64,000 nt of DNA from Streptomyces sp. NBC_00289 (GCF_041435115.1 NZ_CP108046.1:1426001-1490000); one strand, 5' to 3'. Positions 33,232-42,660 are shown, counted from the first letter of the stretch. Notes: a model not told the origin generated them from the sequence alone. Translations and numbers: made by a program.

Positions 33232-36045
33232 ATGACAGTCCATCGGTTGCTGCCCCAGCGGGAACAGGTCGAGCGGATCCGCCCCGCCCCGGACACCGTG
33301 TCCCCCGCCGACGCCGGATCCGGCCCCCGCACCCGCACCCTGGAACCCTCGCCTGAGTCGGACATCCCCTTCGCCGCGACCTGGATCAGTCCGGAGGCCC
33401 GGCGTGCCGCTCGGCGCGTACTCGCGTCCGGCTGGGTGACCACCGGCCCGCAGACGGAGCTCTTCGAGGACGAGTTCGCGGCGCACCTGGGGGCGCGGCA
33501 CGCGATCGCGGTGAGTTCCTGCACGGCGGCGCTCGAACTGGCGCTGCGCGCGCTCAGGCTGCCGGTCGGCGCGCCGGTGCTCGTTCCCGCCGTGACGTTC
33601 TGCGGGGCGGTCCAGGCGGTGCTGCACGCCCGGCTGCGCCCCGTGCTGGTCGACGTCGACCCGCGCACCGGGCAGGTGAACGCGGCGACCGTCGCCCGGG
33701 CCGCCAGGGTGTGCGGCTGCCCCCGGGCCATGATGGTCCTGCACTACGCGGGAGCCCCGGCGCCGGTCGCCGAGCTCGCCGAGGCCGCGCGGCTGCCCCT
33801 CACGCACATCGTCGAGGACGCCGCCCACGCCCTCGGCACCTGGGTGGACGACCAGCCGGTGGGGAGCCTTTCCCGGGCGGCCTGCTTCAGCTTCTACGCC
33901 ACCAAGAACCTGCCCATCGGTGAGGGCGGCATGGTGACCACGGACGACTCGGAGTTCGCCCGGTGGATCCGGCGAGCCAGGCTCCACGGCATGAGCGCCG
34001 ACGCATGGCGCCGGAACACGACCGGCGGCAACTGGCGGTACTCCGTGGAGGAGGCCGGGCTCAAGGCGAACATGACCGACGTACAGGCCGCTGTCGGGCG
34101 GGCCCAGTTGCGCCATCTCGACGACTGGCAGATACGGCGGCACGCCCTGGCCGCACAGTACGACGCGGCACTCGCGCCCCTGGCCGGGATCGAGCCGCTG
34201 GACGTCCCCGCTTCGGGACGGCACGCCCGTCACCTGTACGTGGTGCGGGTGGAGGAGGAGTACGGGACCGGCCGCGACGAACTGATCGACCGTCTCGCCG
34301 AGCACGGCATCGGCACCTCCGTCCATTTCGAGCCGCTGCACCACATGCCGTACTTCCGCGACACCGCGATCACTCCGCCCGGCGGCCTGCCGGGAGCCGA
34401 CGCGCTGTTCCCCCGGCTGCTGTCGCTCCCGCTGTATCCGCACCTCACGGACAGGGAGGTCGACCGGGTGTGCGCCGAACTGGCCCGGCTCGGCGACCGG
34501 CACGGCACGGCAAGGGCCGCACGATCCGCCGTGCCCGCCGACGCACTCCCCGCCCTCGCTCCGGTGCACCCGCTCCCCGCCGGACTGCGCACCCTGGTGA
34601 TCGGCGCCGGGGAGGCCGGCCAGGCGCTCGCGCGGGACCTCGCGCGGACCCCGCAGTTCGGGCTCGCCCCGGTCGGATTCCTCGACGACGACCCGGTCAA
34701 GCTCCGCGCCGCCGTCATCGGGGGGCTGCCGGTGCTCGGAGAGCTGGACGACAGCCGCGAGGCCGTCCTCACCCACCGGGCCGAGGCGGTCGTCGTCGCG
34801 ATCCCGGGACTGGGCTCGGAGCGCTTCCGCCAGGTGGCGGGGGCCGCCGAGGCCTCGGGGGCGAGTGTGCGGTACCTGCCGTCGTTCATCGCGGCCCTGC
34901 GCCGTGACGTGGTGGGCAGTGACATGCGGGCGCTGGACGTGCCCGCGCTGATCGGCCGGGCCGAGATGCACATCGTGAGCCCCGAGGTGCGCGCGACCAT
35001 CGCCGGGAAGCGGGTCCTGGTGACCGGCGCCGGCGGCTCGATCGGCAGCGAGCTGTGCCACCAGGTGCGCGCCTTCGGCCCGAGCCGCCTCTTCCTGCTC
35101 GACCACGACGAGTCCAACCTGCACCGGCTGCAACTGGAGCTCTACGGCGACGCCCTGCGCAACGACGACATCGTGATCTCGGACATCCGCGACCGCCCCC
35201 GTATCGACCAGGTCTTCCGGCAACTGCGCCCCGACGTGGTCTTCCACGCCGCCGCGCACAAGCACCTCCCCCTGCTCGAACGGCATCCGTGCGAAGGCGT
35301 CAAGTCGAACGTGCGCGGCACCGACAACCTCGTCCGCGCCGCGATCGCCGCCGGCACCTCACGGTTCGTCCTGATCTCCACGGACAAGGCGGCCGACCCG
35401 GTCTCGGTGCTCGGCGCGACGAAGCGGCTGGCCGAGCTGATCGTGCGCGACGGCCAGCAGGACTCGCCGCCCGGAACGGTGTTCTCCGCCGTCCGCTTCG
35501 GCAACGTGCTGGGCAGCCGCGGTTCGCTGCTGTCGGTCGTGGCGCAGCAACTGGGCGAGGGCGCCCAGGTGACGGTCACCCACCCCGACGCGACCCGCTT
35601 CTTCATGACCGTCGAGGAGGCCGTCGGCCTCGTGCTGGAGGCGGCGCGCATGGCCCGCGGCGGGGAGGTGTTCGTCCTCGACATGAGCGTCCCGGTGCGG
35701 ATCGTCGACCTGGTCCGCAAGTTCGCCCGGTCCGTGCACGTGCCGGACATCGACATCCGCTTCACCGGTCTGCGGCCGGGCGAGAAGCTCAACGAGACGC
35801 TGTTCGCCGCGCAGGAGGGGCACACCTCCACCTCCCACCCGCGCATCCTCGCCGCGACCTCCGCCGCCCGGCCCGAAGGCCCGGCCGCGCTGCGCCAGGC
35901 CCTGCCCGCGCTCTACGCCGCGGCGGAACGCAACGACACGCCCGAGGTCCGCCACGTACTGGCCGACCTCCTCCCCGGCTTCCCCGCGGCCGAGCAGGAG
36001 CACGCGCACACCGGGATGACCGACCCGTACCCGGACGACTTCTGA
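33232..36045 (+). CDS. Fusion of DegT-type aminotransferase and CapD/PglF-type sugar-nucleotide 4,6-dehydratase
   Basis: A single 937-residue frame with two enzymes. Residues about 45-425 are a DegT/DnrJ/EryC1/StrS PLP aminotransferase: FSFYATKNLPIGEGG gives Lys225, EDAAHALG precedes it. Residues about 450-575 are the nucleotide-binding domain that precedes CapD-type dehydratases (VIGAGEAGQALARDLA). Residues about 590-890 are the extended-SDR dehydratase: TGAGGSIGSE near 600, ISTDKAADPVSVLGATKR with Thr717-Asp718-Lys719, as in PglF. The usual N-terminal membrane helices of PglF are absent. Together the halves would turn UDP-GlcNAc into a UDP-4-amino-4,6-dideoxy sugar. GGAG before the ATG fixes the start. 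Its stop overlaps the LCP start. Confidence 0.88.
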   Translation: MTVHRLLPQREQVERIRPAPDTVSPADAGSGPRTRTLEPSPESDIPFAATWISPEARRAARRVLASGWVTTGPQTELFEDEFAAHLGARHAIAVSSCTAALELALRALRLPVGAPVLVPAVTFCGAVQAVLHARLRPVLVDVDPRTGQVNAATVARAARVCGCPRAMMVLHYAGAPAPVAELAEAARLPLTHIVEDAAHALGTWVDDQPVGSLSRAACFSFYATKNLPIGEGGMVTTDDSEFARWIRRARLHGMSADAWRRNTTGGNWRYSVEEAGLKANMTDVQAAVGRAQLRHLDDWQIRRHALAAQYDAALAPLAGIEPLDVPASGRHARHLYVVRVEEEYGTGRDELIDRLAEHGIGTSVHFEPLHHMPYFRDTAITPPGGLPGADALFPRLLSLPLYPHLTDREVDRVCAELARLGDRHGTARAARSAVPADALPALAPVHPLPAGLRTLVIGAGEAGQALARDLARTPQFGLAPVGFLDDDPVKLRAAVIGGLPVLGELDDSREAVLTHRAEAVVVAIPGLGSERFRQVAGAAEASGASVRYLPSFIAALRRDVVGSDMRALDVPALIGRAEMHIVSPEVRATIAGKRVLVTGAGGSIGSELCHQVRAFGPSRLFLLDHDESNLHRLQLELYGDALRNDDIVISDIRDRPRIDQVFRQLRPDVVFHAAAHKHLPLLERHPCEGVKSNVRGTDNLVRAAIAAGTSRFVLISTDKAADPVSVLGATKRLAELIVRDGQQDSPPGTVFSAVRFGNVLGSRGSLLSVVAQQLGEGAQVTVTHPDATRFFMTVEEAVGLVLEAARMARGGEVFVLDMSVPVRIVDLVRKFARSVHVPDIDIRFTGLRPGEKLNETLFAAQEGHTSTSHPRILAATSAARPEGPAALRQALPALYAAAERNDTPEVRHVLADLLPGFPAAEQEHAHTGMTDPYPDDF

Positions 36046-37094
36046 TGTCCGCGCGACGGCACCCGCCCCAGTGGCCACCGAGGCCGGCTCCGGGAGCGCG
36101 GCCCCGGCCGCGCCACCGGGTCCTGCGTGCCGTCCTGGTGGTCGGCCTCGCCGCCGTCCTCGCACTCGTCGGCCTCGCCGCCGGTGGCGTCTGGTGGGGC
36201 ACCAACCACTACGGGGACCAGGTCACCCGCATCCCCGACTCGTTCCCGACCGGACCCCGCCCTCCCAGGCCCACCGGGCACGACGGCGGTACCACCTTCC
36301 TGCTGGCCGGAGTCGACAGCCGCTCCAAGCGGCCGACCACCGGAACCGGCGCCACGGCCCAGCTGTGGCGGTACGGGGCGCAGCGCAGCGACACGCTGAT
36401 GCTGGTGCACCTCAGCGCCGGTGAGGACACCGCGTACACGATGTCCATCCCGCGCGACAGCTGGGTGCCCATCGCCGGGCACGGCTCGGCCAAGATCAAC
36501 GCAGCGTTCTCCTGGGGCGGCCCACCTCTCCTCATCCGCACGGTGGAGCAGCTCACCGGGGCCCGCGTCGACCACTTCGGCGTCATCGACTGGCACGGTT
36601 TCCGCGCCCTCACCGATGCCATCGGCGGCGTCCCCGTCACCGTCGCGCAGAATTCCTACGACCCGCAGCAGCACCGCCACTTCACCGCCGGCACCCAGGT
36701 GATGAACGGCGAGGAGGCCCTGGCCTACGTCCGGCAGCGGCACGGGCTGCCCGGTGGTGAGCTGGACCGGATCAAGCACCAACAGCAGTTTCTGCGCAGC
36801 CTGGTCAAAGAGGTGCGCGGCGGTGTGAAACTCACCGATCCGCTCGGCACCGACAAGACGCTCGACGCCATCACCAGCGCCGTGAGCATCGACGACGGGA
36901 TGTCCAACGGAGACCTCCGCGACCTGGCCTTCGGCCTGCGCGGGTTCGACACCGCGGGCGCCGTCTTCAGCACCGCGCCGATCGTCCGCTCCGAGTTCAT
37001 CCACGGCCAGTACACGCTGATCCTGGACAAGCAGAAGCTGCGGGCACAGTGGCGGGCGGCCGAGACGGGAGACCGGCCCGGCGCCGGGAGGTGA
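36045..37094 (+). CDS. LytR-CpsA-Psr (LCP) family glycopolymer transferase
   Basis: A 349-residue membrane-anchored protein joined to the previous gene by TGATG. A basic, proline-rich cytosolic start and one membrane helix (about 30-50, AVLVVGLAAVLALVGLAAGG) precede the LCP domain: RSDTLMLVHLSAGEDTAYTM, SIPRDSWVPI, GSAKINAAFSWGGP, then AYVRQRHGLPGGELDRIKHQ. These arginines and aspartates bind the polyprenyl pyrophosphate of the substrate. LCP enzymes move glycopolymers from the lipid carrier to peptidoglycan, so the polymer made here may be wall-linked. It belongs to the operon running to 39858. Confidence 0.9.
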   Translation: MSARRHPPQWPPRPAPGARPRPRHRVLRAVLVVGLAAVLALVGLAAGGVWWGTNHYGDQVTRIPDSFPTGPRPPRPTGHDGGTTFLLAGVDSRSKRPTTGTGATAQLWRYGAQRSDTLMLVHLSAGEDTAYTMSIPRDSWVPIAGHGSAKINAAFSWGGPPLLIRTVEQLTGARVDHFGVIDWHGFRALTDAIGGVPVTVAQNSYDPQQHRHFTAGTQVMNGEEALAYVRQRHGLPGGELDRIKHQQQFLRSLVKEVRGGVKLTDPLGTDKTLDAITSAVSIDDGMSNGDLRDLAFGLRGFDTAGAVFSTAPIVRSEFIHGQYTLILDKQKLRAQWRAAETGDRPGAGR

Positions 37095-37102
37095 GGCACG
37101 CC

Positions 37103-38704
37103 ATGCGCCCCCGGCACCCCGTCGGCAACGAGTCGGCCGGGAAGGCGGAGCAAGCGGCTCCCGGGACGGCAGGACGGTCCGACCGCGACCGGACGGCGCG
37201 GGGACTGCTGCCGTCGGTGGGTTTCAGCGCGGTGGCCCAGGCGGCGCCGCTGCTGACCAACCTGGTGCTCACGCCGTATCTCATCCGCCACCTGGGCCTG
37301 GACCGGTTCGGCGTGTGGTCGCTCGTCCTGGTCTTCCTCGCCACGCTCACCGTGCTGGACGGCGGCGTCGGCGCCTCCCTGGCGCGGTTCCACGCCTACC
37401 ACGCCGCACGCGGGGACCGGGAGGGCGCGGGGCGTCTGGTGACCGGGGCGCTCGTCCTCTTCGTCGCGCTGGGCGTGGTGGTCACCGGCCTGTGTCTGCT
37501 ACTCGCGCCCATGCTCACCTCCGCGGTGGATGTGCCGCCCCAACTGCGCGAGGAAGCGGGGCTGTTGCTGCTGGCCCTCGGGCCACTGCTGACCCTGGCG
37601 CTGGCGTCCAACTCGGCCACCGCGCTGCTCCAGGCCAACGCCCGCTTCCGGACCCTGGCGGGCGTCAGCGGCGGTTCGTGTCTGGCGTACGCCGTCGCCG
37701 TCGTCGTGCTGATCGACCAGGGAGCGGATCTGCCCCTGCTCGCCGTCCTCGCGGCCGGCCGGTATCTGCTCGTGACGGTCGGCGGACTCGTCGCCGGCGC
37801 GCGGCATGTCCGCATCCGGCGTCCGCTGCTGCCGCCGCGCGTCGAGCTCCGCGAGTTCTGGCACTACGCGGTGCGCATGCAACTGTCCGGGTTCACGGTC
37901 TTCCTCAACGGGGAGATCGACGCCCTGGTCGTCGCCGCGCTGCTGCCCGTTCGCTACGTCGGCATCTACGCCGCCGGATACCAGGTCGCCAACGCCCTGC
38001 GCAGCCTGCCGCTGTACGCCTTCCCGCCGATCCTCACCCGCATGACGCATGTCTTCACCGTGCGCGGACTCGCGGGCGCGGTAAGGGAGTTCCATGTCCT
38101 GCAGCCCCGCTGGTTGCCCGCCGTACTCACCTACGGAGTGGTGACGACCGCCGCGGTGGGCCTCGCCGTCCAGGTGTGGCTCGGGCCCGCGCTCGCGCTG
38201 AGCGGGGCGGTCGCCGCGGTGCTGCTGTCCGGCTACTCGGTCCAGGTGGCGCTGACCGGCATCCGGACCTGTTTCGTGCGGGCGATCGGCCGGCCCGGGT
38301 ACGAGACGCGTTACTCGTGGTGCTCGACGGTGATCAACCTCGCCCTCACCGTGCCGCTGACCCTGATGTTCGGCGTCGTCGGCGTGGTGCTGGCCACGTC
38401 CGTGGGCATCATGGCCGGCTCCGTGTACTTCGTCGTCCTGTGCCGGCGGCTCGCCGGCCTGCGGGAGCGGCGCCTTCCCAGGCGCTGGCTGCTCGCGACC
38501 CTGCCGGCCGCGCTTGTGGCCGTCCTCGGCAACCTGCTGGTCCTGCGGCTGGGCCTGCACGGAGTCCTGCCGCTGCTTCTGGCGGGCCTGCCGGTGCTGG
38601 CCGGTCTCGCCGCCGCGACCGCCCTACTGCTGCCCGAACTCACGGCTCACCCGGCCGCCGAGACGACACCCGAGAGAAGTCCCCAGAAGGAGGAAGCGCC
38701 ATGA
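37103..38704 (+). CDS. Polysaccharide flippase, Wzx/PST type
   Basis: A 533-residue protein with about 12-14 membrane segments. LLPSVGFSAVAQAAPLLTNL, then PYLIRHLGLDRFGVWSLVLV is the N-terminal signature of the PST/MATE-like flippases; FTVFLNGEIDALVVAALLPV and YVGIYAAGYQVANALRSLPL follow. It would flip the undecaprenyl-linked repeat unit across the membrane. GAGG lies 6 nt before the ATG; a GTG at 37091 overlapping the LCP stop is the alternative. It ends overlapping the next glycosyltransferase by ATGA. Confidence 0.88.
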   Translation: MRPRHPVGNESAGKAEQAAPGTAGRSDRDRTARGLLPSVGFSAVAQAAPLLTNLVLTPYLIRHLGLDRFGVWSLVLVFLATLTVLDGGVGASLARFHAYHAARGDREGAGRLVTGALVLFVALGVVVTGLCLLLAPMLTSAVDVPPQLREEAGLLLLALGPLLTLALASNSATALLQANARFRTLAGVSGGSCLAYAVAVVVLIDQGADLPLLAVLAAGRYLLVTVGGLVAGARHVRIRRPLLPPRVELREFWHYAVRMQLSGFTVFLNGEIDALVVAALLPVRYVGIYAAGYQVANALRSLPLYAFPPILTRMTHVFTVRGLAGAVREFHVLQPRWLPAVLTYGVVTTAAVGLAVQVWLGPALALSGAVAAVLLSGYSVQVALTGIRTCFVRAIGRPGYETRYSWCSTVINLALTVPLTLMFGVVGVVLATSVGIMAGSVYFVVLCRRLAGLRERRLPRRWLLATLPAALVAVLGNLLVLRLGLHGVLPLLLAGLPVLAGLAAATALLLPELTAHPAAETTPERSPQKEEAP

Positions 38705-39858
38705 ACCCCGCCGCCTCACGAGGTCCCCGTGCGTCCCGCGCCAGGCGCGTTCTCATCGTGGCCCAGCTGGACGGCTACGCCAACAGCGTCAAACCACTGG
38801 CCATCCAGCGGTTCCTGCGGGACCGCGGGCACGAGGTGCACCTGGCGGACACCAACTGCCTGGCCCGGGCCTCCGACGCCCCGGGATCCCTGGGACGGAT
38901 GCTGCCGGGTTCTTTGCGGCCGTCGCGTCTCCTGCTGTACGCCAACGACGTCGCGTCCAAGGCGCTCACCCGCCGCTGGGCCTTCGGGCGCCGTCACCTG
39001 TCGTACCACGTGCTGCTGACCGACCACCGGCTGCGGCGCCGCATCCTCACCCGTCAACTCGAACTCGACGACTACGACCTCGTCATCTGCGAGACGCCGT
39101 ACGACGCCGGGGTGCTGGCCACCGAGACCTCGGCCCAGACCCTCTACGACTGCCCCAACCCCTGGGCCGACGAGGTGTTCTTCGAGAACCGGCTCTCGAA
39201 GAAGCAGCACCGGAGGTTCCGCCGCTGGGAGACCGGCTTCCTGGAGGACATGGAGCACCTGTCCTTCTCCTGGGAGTCCTACGGCCGCTACGCGCGCGAG
39301 CACTACGGGATCAGTGGCCGTAACTTCCTTCAGCTCAACTGGGGTTGTACGCCGACGGAGGAGCGGGCCCGGTTCGCCGATCCGCCGCGCGTGGCCTATC
39401 TCGGATCGCTCAGCTCACGGTTCATCGACCTCGCGCTGCTGGCCCGCCTGTGCCGGCGGTATCCGAACATCGACGTCTACGGAGGGCCGTCGCCCGATCC
39501 TGCCCTCGGGATCAACTACCGCGGCTACGCCTCGCCCGACGTCCTGCGGACGTACCAGTTCGGGCTGATCACCTGCACCCGTGACCTGTTGCGCCGCGAG
39601 GGCTTCTCGGCCAAGCACCTGCACTACCTGGCCTACGGGCTGCCGGTGCTGGTGCCCGGCTGGCGGCGCCACCTCGACCTGCTGCGTGGGTCCGTGCCGT
39701 ACACCGAGGAGTCGTTCGGCTCGGTGGTGGGCGGCCTCAGCGACCCGGTCCGGTGGGGGCAGGCCGCCGACCAGGCCTATGAGCAGGCACGTCGGCTGGA
39801 CTGGAACCGCACTCTGGAGCCGCTGGAGGCACTGCTCGCCGCACCGCCGCGGGCATGA
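38701..39858 (+). CDS. GT-B fold glycosyltransferase
   Basis: A 385-residue enzyme overlapping the flippase stop by ATGA, with GGAGGA upstream. The N-terminus (RRVLIVAQLDGYANSVKPLA) and the C-terminal stretch (GLITCTRDLLRREGFSAKHL, then HYLAYGLPVLVPGWRRHLDL) have the GT4/GT1 group-1 pattern, with acceptor-side DLVICETPYDAGVLATE in between. It should add one sugar to the lipid-linked repeat unit on the inner face of the membrane. Donor and linkage are unknown. Its last 122 bp overlap the convergent polymerase gene. Confidence 0.75.
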   Translation: MNPAASRGPRASRARRVLIVAQLDGYANSVKPLAIQRFLRDRGHEVHLADTNCLARASDAPGSLGRMLPGSLRPSRLLLYANDVASKALTRRWAFGRRHLSYHVLLTDHRLRRRILTRQLELDDYDLVICETPYDAGVLATETSAQTLYDCPNPWADEVFFENRLSKKQHRRFRRWETGFLEDMEHLSFSWESYGRYAREHYGISGRNFLQLNWGCTPTEERARFADPPRVAYLGSLSSRFIDLALLARLCRRYPNIDVYGGPSPDPALGINYRGYASPDVLRTYQFGLITCTRDLLRREGFSAKHLHYLAYGLPVLVPGWRRHLDLLRGSVPYTEESFGSVVGGLSDPVRWGQAADQAYEQARRLDWNRTLEPLEALLAAPPRA

Positions 39859-41134
39859 GCACGGCGGCGATGAGGGCGAAGGTCAGCGCGTTGCTGATGC
39901 CGAACGACCAGGGGCGCTCGATCACCGAGGTGAGCAGCACCGGCAGCAGGACGACGGCGGCGGCCGGGAAGCCGGGAACACCGCCCCTGGCCAGCAGGTG
40001 AACCAGCAGGATCACGAACAGCGCGAGGCCGATGATGCCGCCCGCGTACAGGACGTCGATCCACTGGTTGTGCAGGGACGGCGAGACGGCGGCCGGAATC
40101 TCACCGGCCGGATACTTCGCCGACCAGGTCTTGCCGCCGAAGCCGATGAAGGGTGACGCGCGCAGCTCCTGACCGGCGATGTCCCAGATGGTGGCGCGGT
40201 CCCCGAGCCGCTCGGCGCTCGGATGACTGAACGGGAGCGCGAGGCCGACCGCCGCCACCGTGGCCAGGATCGGCACCGTGATCAGGATCCGGCCGGGCCG
40301 GGTTCTCACGTCCGGCTCGTCGGGGAGCCTGGGGCGCAGCAGCACCAGCAGGGCGACGGTCGCGACCGCGGCGACGGTGGCCATCGTGCTTCCGGTGGCG
40401 ACGGCCAGGACGGCGACGTAGCCCACCAGGACGGTGCGCACGCGTCCGCGCAACCCCAGCCAGAGGAACGGGATCCCGAGGACCAGCATCATGGCGAAGA
40501 TGTTCTCGTTGGAGAACACGCCCGCGTAGTGGACTCCGAGCAGGCCGCACGGGTTGTCGGCCCGGCACTCGCGCAGGACGGTGGCCGGTTCGACGAGCGC
40601 TTCGACTCCGCCCAGCACCGAGAACAGCAGCACGACGGCCGCCGCGCCCAGGAACGCGGAGCGGCCCGGCCTGGCGACCGTCGCCAGCAGCAGGGCGGCG
40701 AGCAGGACGAGTTGGCGGGGCACGAGGAACTGCTGGCCGTGCAGCCCGTCGGAGAGGGCGAACAGCACGGCGAGGAAGAGGGCGACCAGCGGCGCGGTGT
40801 TGATCCGGGCGCGGGCGAACAGCAGCCGGTGGACGACGAACGCGACGCAGATGACGAGCAGGATGCCGTTCGTGACCGTCCCGAGCCGGTTCACCCACGT
40901 CGGGAACCCGATCTCCACCTCGCCGACCGGGTCCAGGCGTTGCGTGCGGCCCGACCGGAAGACATACGCGACGCTCGGCACGTTGGCCAGCAGGCCCGTC
41001 AGGAAGACCGCCGTGGAGGTCAGATCCCAGTCCCCGAAGGCGCGGGCGCGTCTGAGGGCCTTCGTCACCGGGAACAGCGACACCAGGGCCAGAATGCCGA
41101 TGATCAGTGCTTTGGCGGCCTGGTCGCTCGTCAT
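39737..41134 (-). CDS. O-antigen polymerase/ligase-like protein (Wzy)
   Basis: A 465-residue membrane protein with about 11-12 hydrophobic segments. The conserved periplasmic loop is present: FIGFGGKTWSAKYPAGEI, then SLHNQWIDVLYAGGIIGLAL, where the His-Asn pair and following GIIGL are typical of the Wzy/WaaL family (O-antigen ligase-like). A large outer loop (about 185-215, ECRADNPCGLLGVHYAGVFS) contains two cysteines. ATG at 41134 was chosen (GGTGA upstream); a GTG four codons earlier is possible. It follows the Wzz-type gene. Its 3' end overlaps the convergent glycosyltransferase gene by 122 bp. Confidence 0.82.
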   Translation of the reverse strand: MTSDQAAKALIIGILALVSLFPVTKALRRARAFGDWDLTSTAVFLTGLLANVPSVAYVFRSGRTQRLDPVGEVEIGFPTWVNRLGTVTNGILLVICVAFVVHRLLFARARINTAPLVALFLAVLFALSDGLHGQQFLVPRQLVLLAALLLATVARPGRSAFLGAAAVVLLFSVLGGVEALVEPATVLRECRADNPCGLLGVHYAGVFSNENIFAMMLVLGIPFLWLGLRGRVRTVLVGYVAVLAVATGSTMATVAAVATVALLVLLRPRLPDEPDVRTRPGRILITVPILATVAAVGLALPFSHPSAERLGDRATIWDIAGQELRASPFIGFGGKTWSAKYPAGEIPAAVSPSLHNQWIDVLYAGGIIGLALFVILLVHLLARGGVPGFPAAAVVLLPVLLTSVIERPWSFGISNALTFALIAAVLMPAAVRRAVPPAAPECGSSPADVPAHRPGRRPAPTGPGR

Positions 41135-41151
41135 GCGCTGCTTCACCCCGT

Positions 41152-42570
41152 CTATTCGTGGTGCCGGACCGCGGCCGCGGTCGGCTCCGCGTCGTTCGCG
41201 TGGTCGTCACCGGGCGACCGGAGGTCCATCGGTCGCTGCGGTTCGGCCGGCGGCTGCCAGTCCGCGAGGCCTTCGTCGTGCGTGCCCGTCAGGACCGCGC
41301 CGAGCACCCGCGCCCGGACCGCCTCAAGGGTGTCCAGGGCACGGCGGGCGTCGTCGCGGCGGGTCTTTCCGGCGCGTACGACGAACAGCACGCCGTCCGT
41401 CACGGAGGCGAGGGCGGCACCGTCGGCGAACGACAGCAGTGGCGGGCTGTCCACCACCACGAGGTCGGCGTCCGCCTCCAGGGCGCGCACCAGCTGGGTC
41501 ATGACCGGCCCGGACACGAGCCTGCTCGGGTCCGCCGGGACGGGGCCGCTCGGCAGCACGAGCACGCGGCCGCCGGGCAGGGTCTGCAGGGCGTCGTGCA
41601 GCGCCGCTCGGCCCTCGATGACATCGGCGAGTCCCGGGCCGGCGCGCAGGCCGAGTTCGGCGGTGAGGCGCGGTCGGCGCAGATCCGCCTCGAGGAGCAC
41701 GACACGTCTGCCGGTGCGGGCGACGCTCACCGCCAGGTCGAGCGCGGTGCGGGTCCGGCCTTCCCCGGGCAGCGCGCTGGTGATCAGCAGCGAGTCCGGG
41801 ATGCCGCCCTCGGTACTGAACCGCAGCTGGGTGCGCAGCTGGTTCAGTGCCTCGGTCCGCCGGCCGTCGTCCGTCGGCCGCGACGGGCGCCGGCGGCGCC
41901 GGTCGGGTGAGGGAACGGCGCCGAGAGTGGTCAGGCCCAGGTGGGTCCGTATGTCCTCGGGGGTGCGGAGGCTTGTGTCGAGGGCGTGCCGGAGCACGGC
42001 TCCCCCGACGCCGACGGCGATGCCGGCGAGCAGCCCGATGGCCATGTTCAGCTCCGGGCGCGGACTCGTCGGGCTCGACGGGGGCTGGGATCCTCCGACC
42101 ACGCTCGCCTTGACCAGCGGCGGGCTGTCCGTCGAGGTGCCTTCGACGGTGTCGATGTACTTCGAGAACTGACGCGCGGTCTCGTCGGCGATCGCCTGCG
42201 CCCGGGTGGCCGATCCGTCGGTGACCCTGATGTCGACCAGGGTCGTGTCGAGCGGGGCCTGGGCGCTGATCCTGCCGGCGAGGTCGCCGGGCGTCGTCCG
42301 CAGGTTGAGATCGGAGATGACGCCGGTCAGGACCGCGGGGCTGGTGACGATGCGGGTGTAGGACTTGACCCGCTGCTGCGTGAACAGACCGCCCTGGTAG
42401 GCGTCGCCGCCGGTCTTGTCACTGGTGGCGATGAAGAGCTGGGCGGTCGCCGTGTAGGTGCGCGGAATCAGCGCGGTCATGAGGGCGGCCGTCGCCAGTC
42501 CGAGCAGGACGCACACGGTGACGAACCGCCAGCGGCGGCGCAGCGCGTCGAGATAGTCGCGGAAATCCAT
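41152..42570 (-). CDS. Wzz/CpsCD-type chain-length protein with atypical kinase domain
   Basis: A 472-residue protein. Residues 1-35 and about 175-195 are membrane helices flanking a Wzz domain (YTATAQLFIATSDKTGGDAY, then VDIRVTDGSATRAQAIADET). The C-terminal part resembles tyrosine autokinases of the CpsD/BY-kinase type (PGEGRTRTALDLAVSVARTG, VVLLEADLRRPRLTAE, DLVVVDSPPLLSFADGAAL). The Walker A lysine is replaced by arginine (Arg272), the first acid of Walker A' is Glu, and the tail ends in RHHE with no tyrosine cluster. So it probably sets chain length without normal kinase cycling. GGAG is 6 nt before the ATG. It is divergent from the next glycosyltransferase. Confidence 0.8.
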   Translation of the reverse strand: MDFRDYLDALRRRWRFVTVCVLLGLATAALMTALIPRTYTATAQLFIATSDKTGGDAYQGGLFTQQRVKSYTRIVTSPAVLTGVISDLNLRTTPGDLAGRISAQAPLDTTLVDIRVTDGSATRAQAIADETARQFSKYIDTVEGTSTDSPPLVKASVVGGSQPPSSPTSPRPELNMAIGLLAGIAVGVGGAVLRHALDTSLRTPEDIRTHLGLTTLGAVPSPDRRRRRPSRPTDDGRRTEALNQLRTQLRFSTEGGIPDSLLITSALPGEGRTRTALDLAVSVARTGRRVVLLEADLRRPRLTAELGLRAGPGLADVIEGRAALHDALQTLPGGRVLVLPSGPVPADPSRLVSGPVMTQLVRALEADADLVVVDSPPLLSFADGAALASVTDGVLFVVRAGKTRRDDARRALDTLEAVRARVLGAVLTGTHDEGLADWQPPAEPQRPMDLRSPGDDHANDAEPTAAAVRHHE

Positions 42571-42607
42571 GGAGGGCTCCCCTCCGCCCGGGCCGCTGCA
42601 CGTGCTC

Positions 42608-42660
42608 TTGACGTCATCCGACCTGAGGCGCAATATGTGGATTTACGGCGTAAACGTACG
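42608..42660 (+). promoter_or_regulatory. Polysaccharide-cluster promoter/operator, copy B
   Basis: TTGACG (42608-42613), 17 nt, CAATAT (42631-42636), five bases, then TTTACGGCGTAAACGTACG (42642-42660), whose left part is a perfect 6-1-6 inverted repeat (TTTACG-G-CGTAAA). The first ATG is 28 bp downstream. The wzz-type gene starts 72 bp to the left and could also be affected. Confidence 0.75.

Noticed and set aside
42642..42660. Operator copy B as a BldD box
   Set aside because: BldD sites have five bases between AC and GT; here there are three, so the half-site spacing is wrong.
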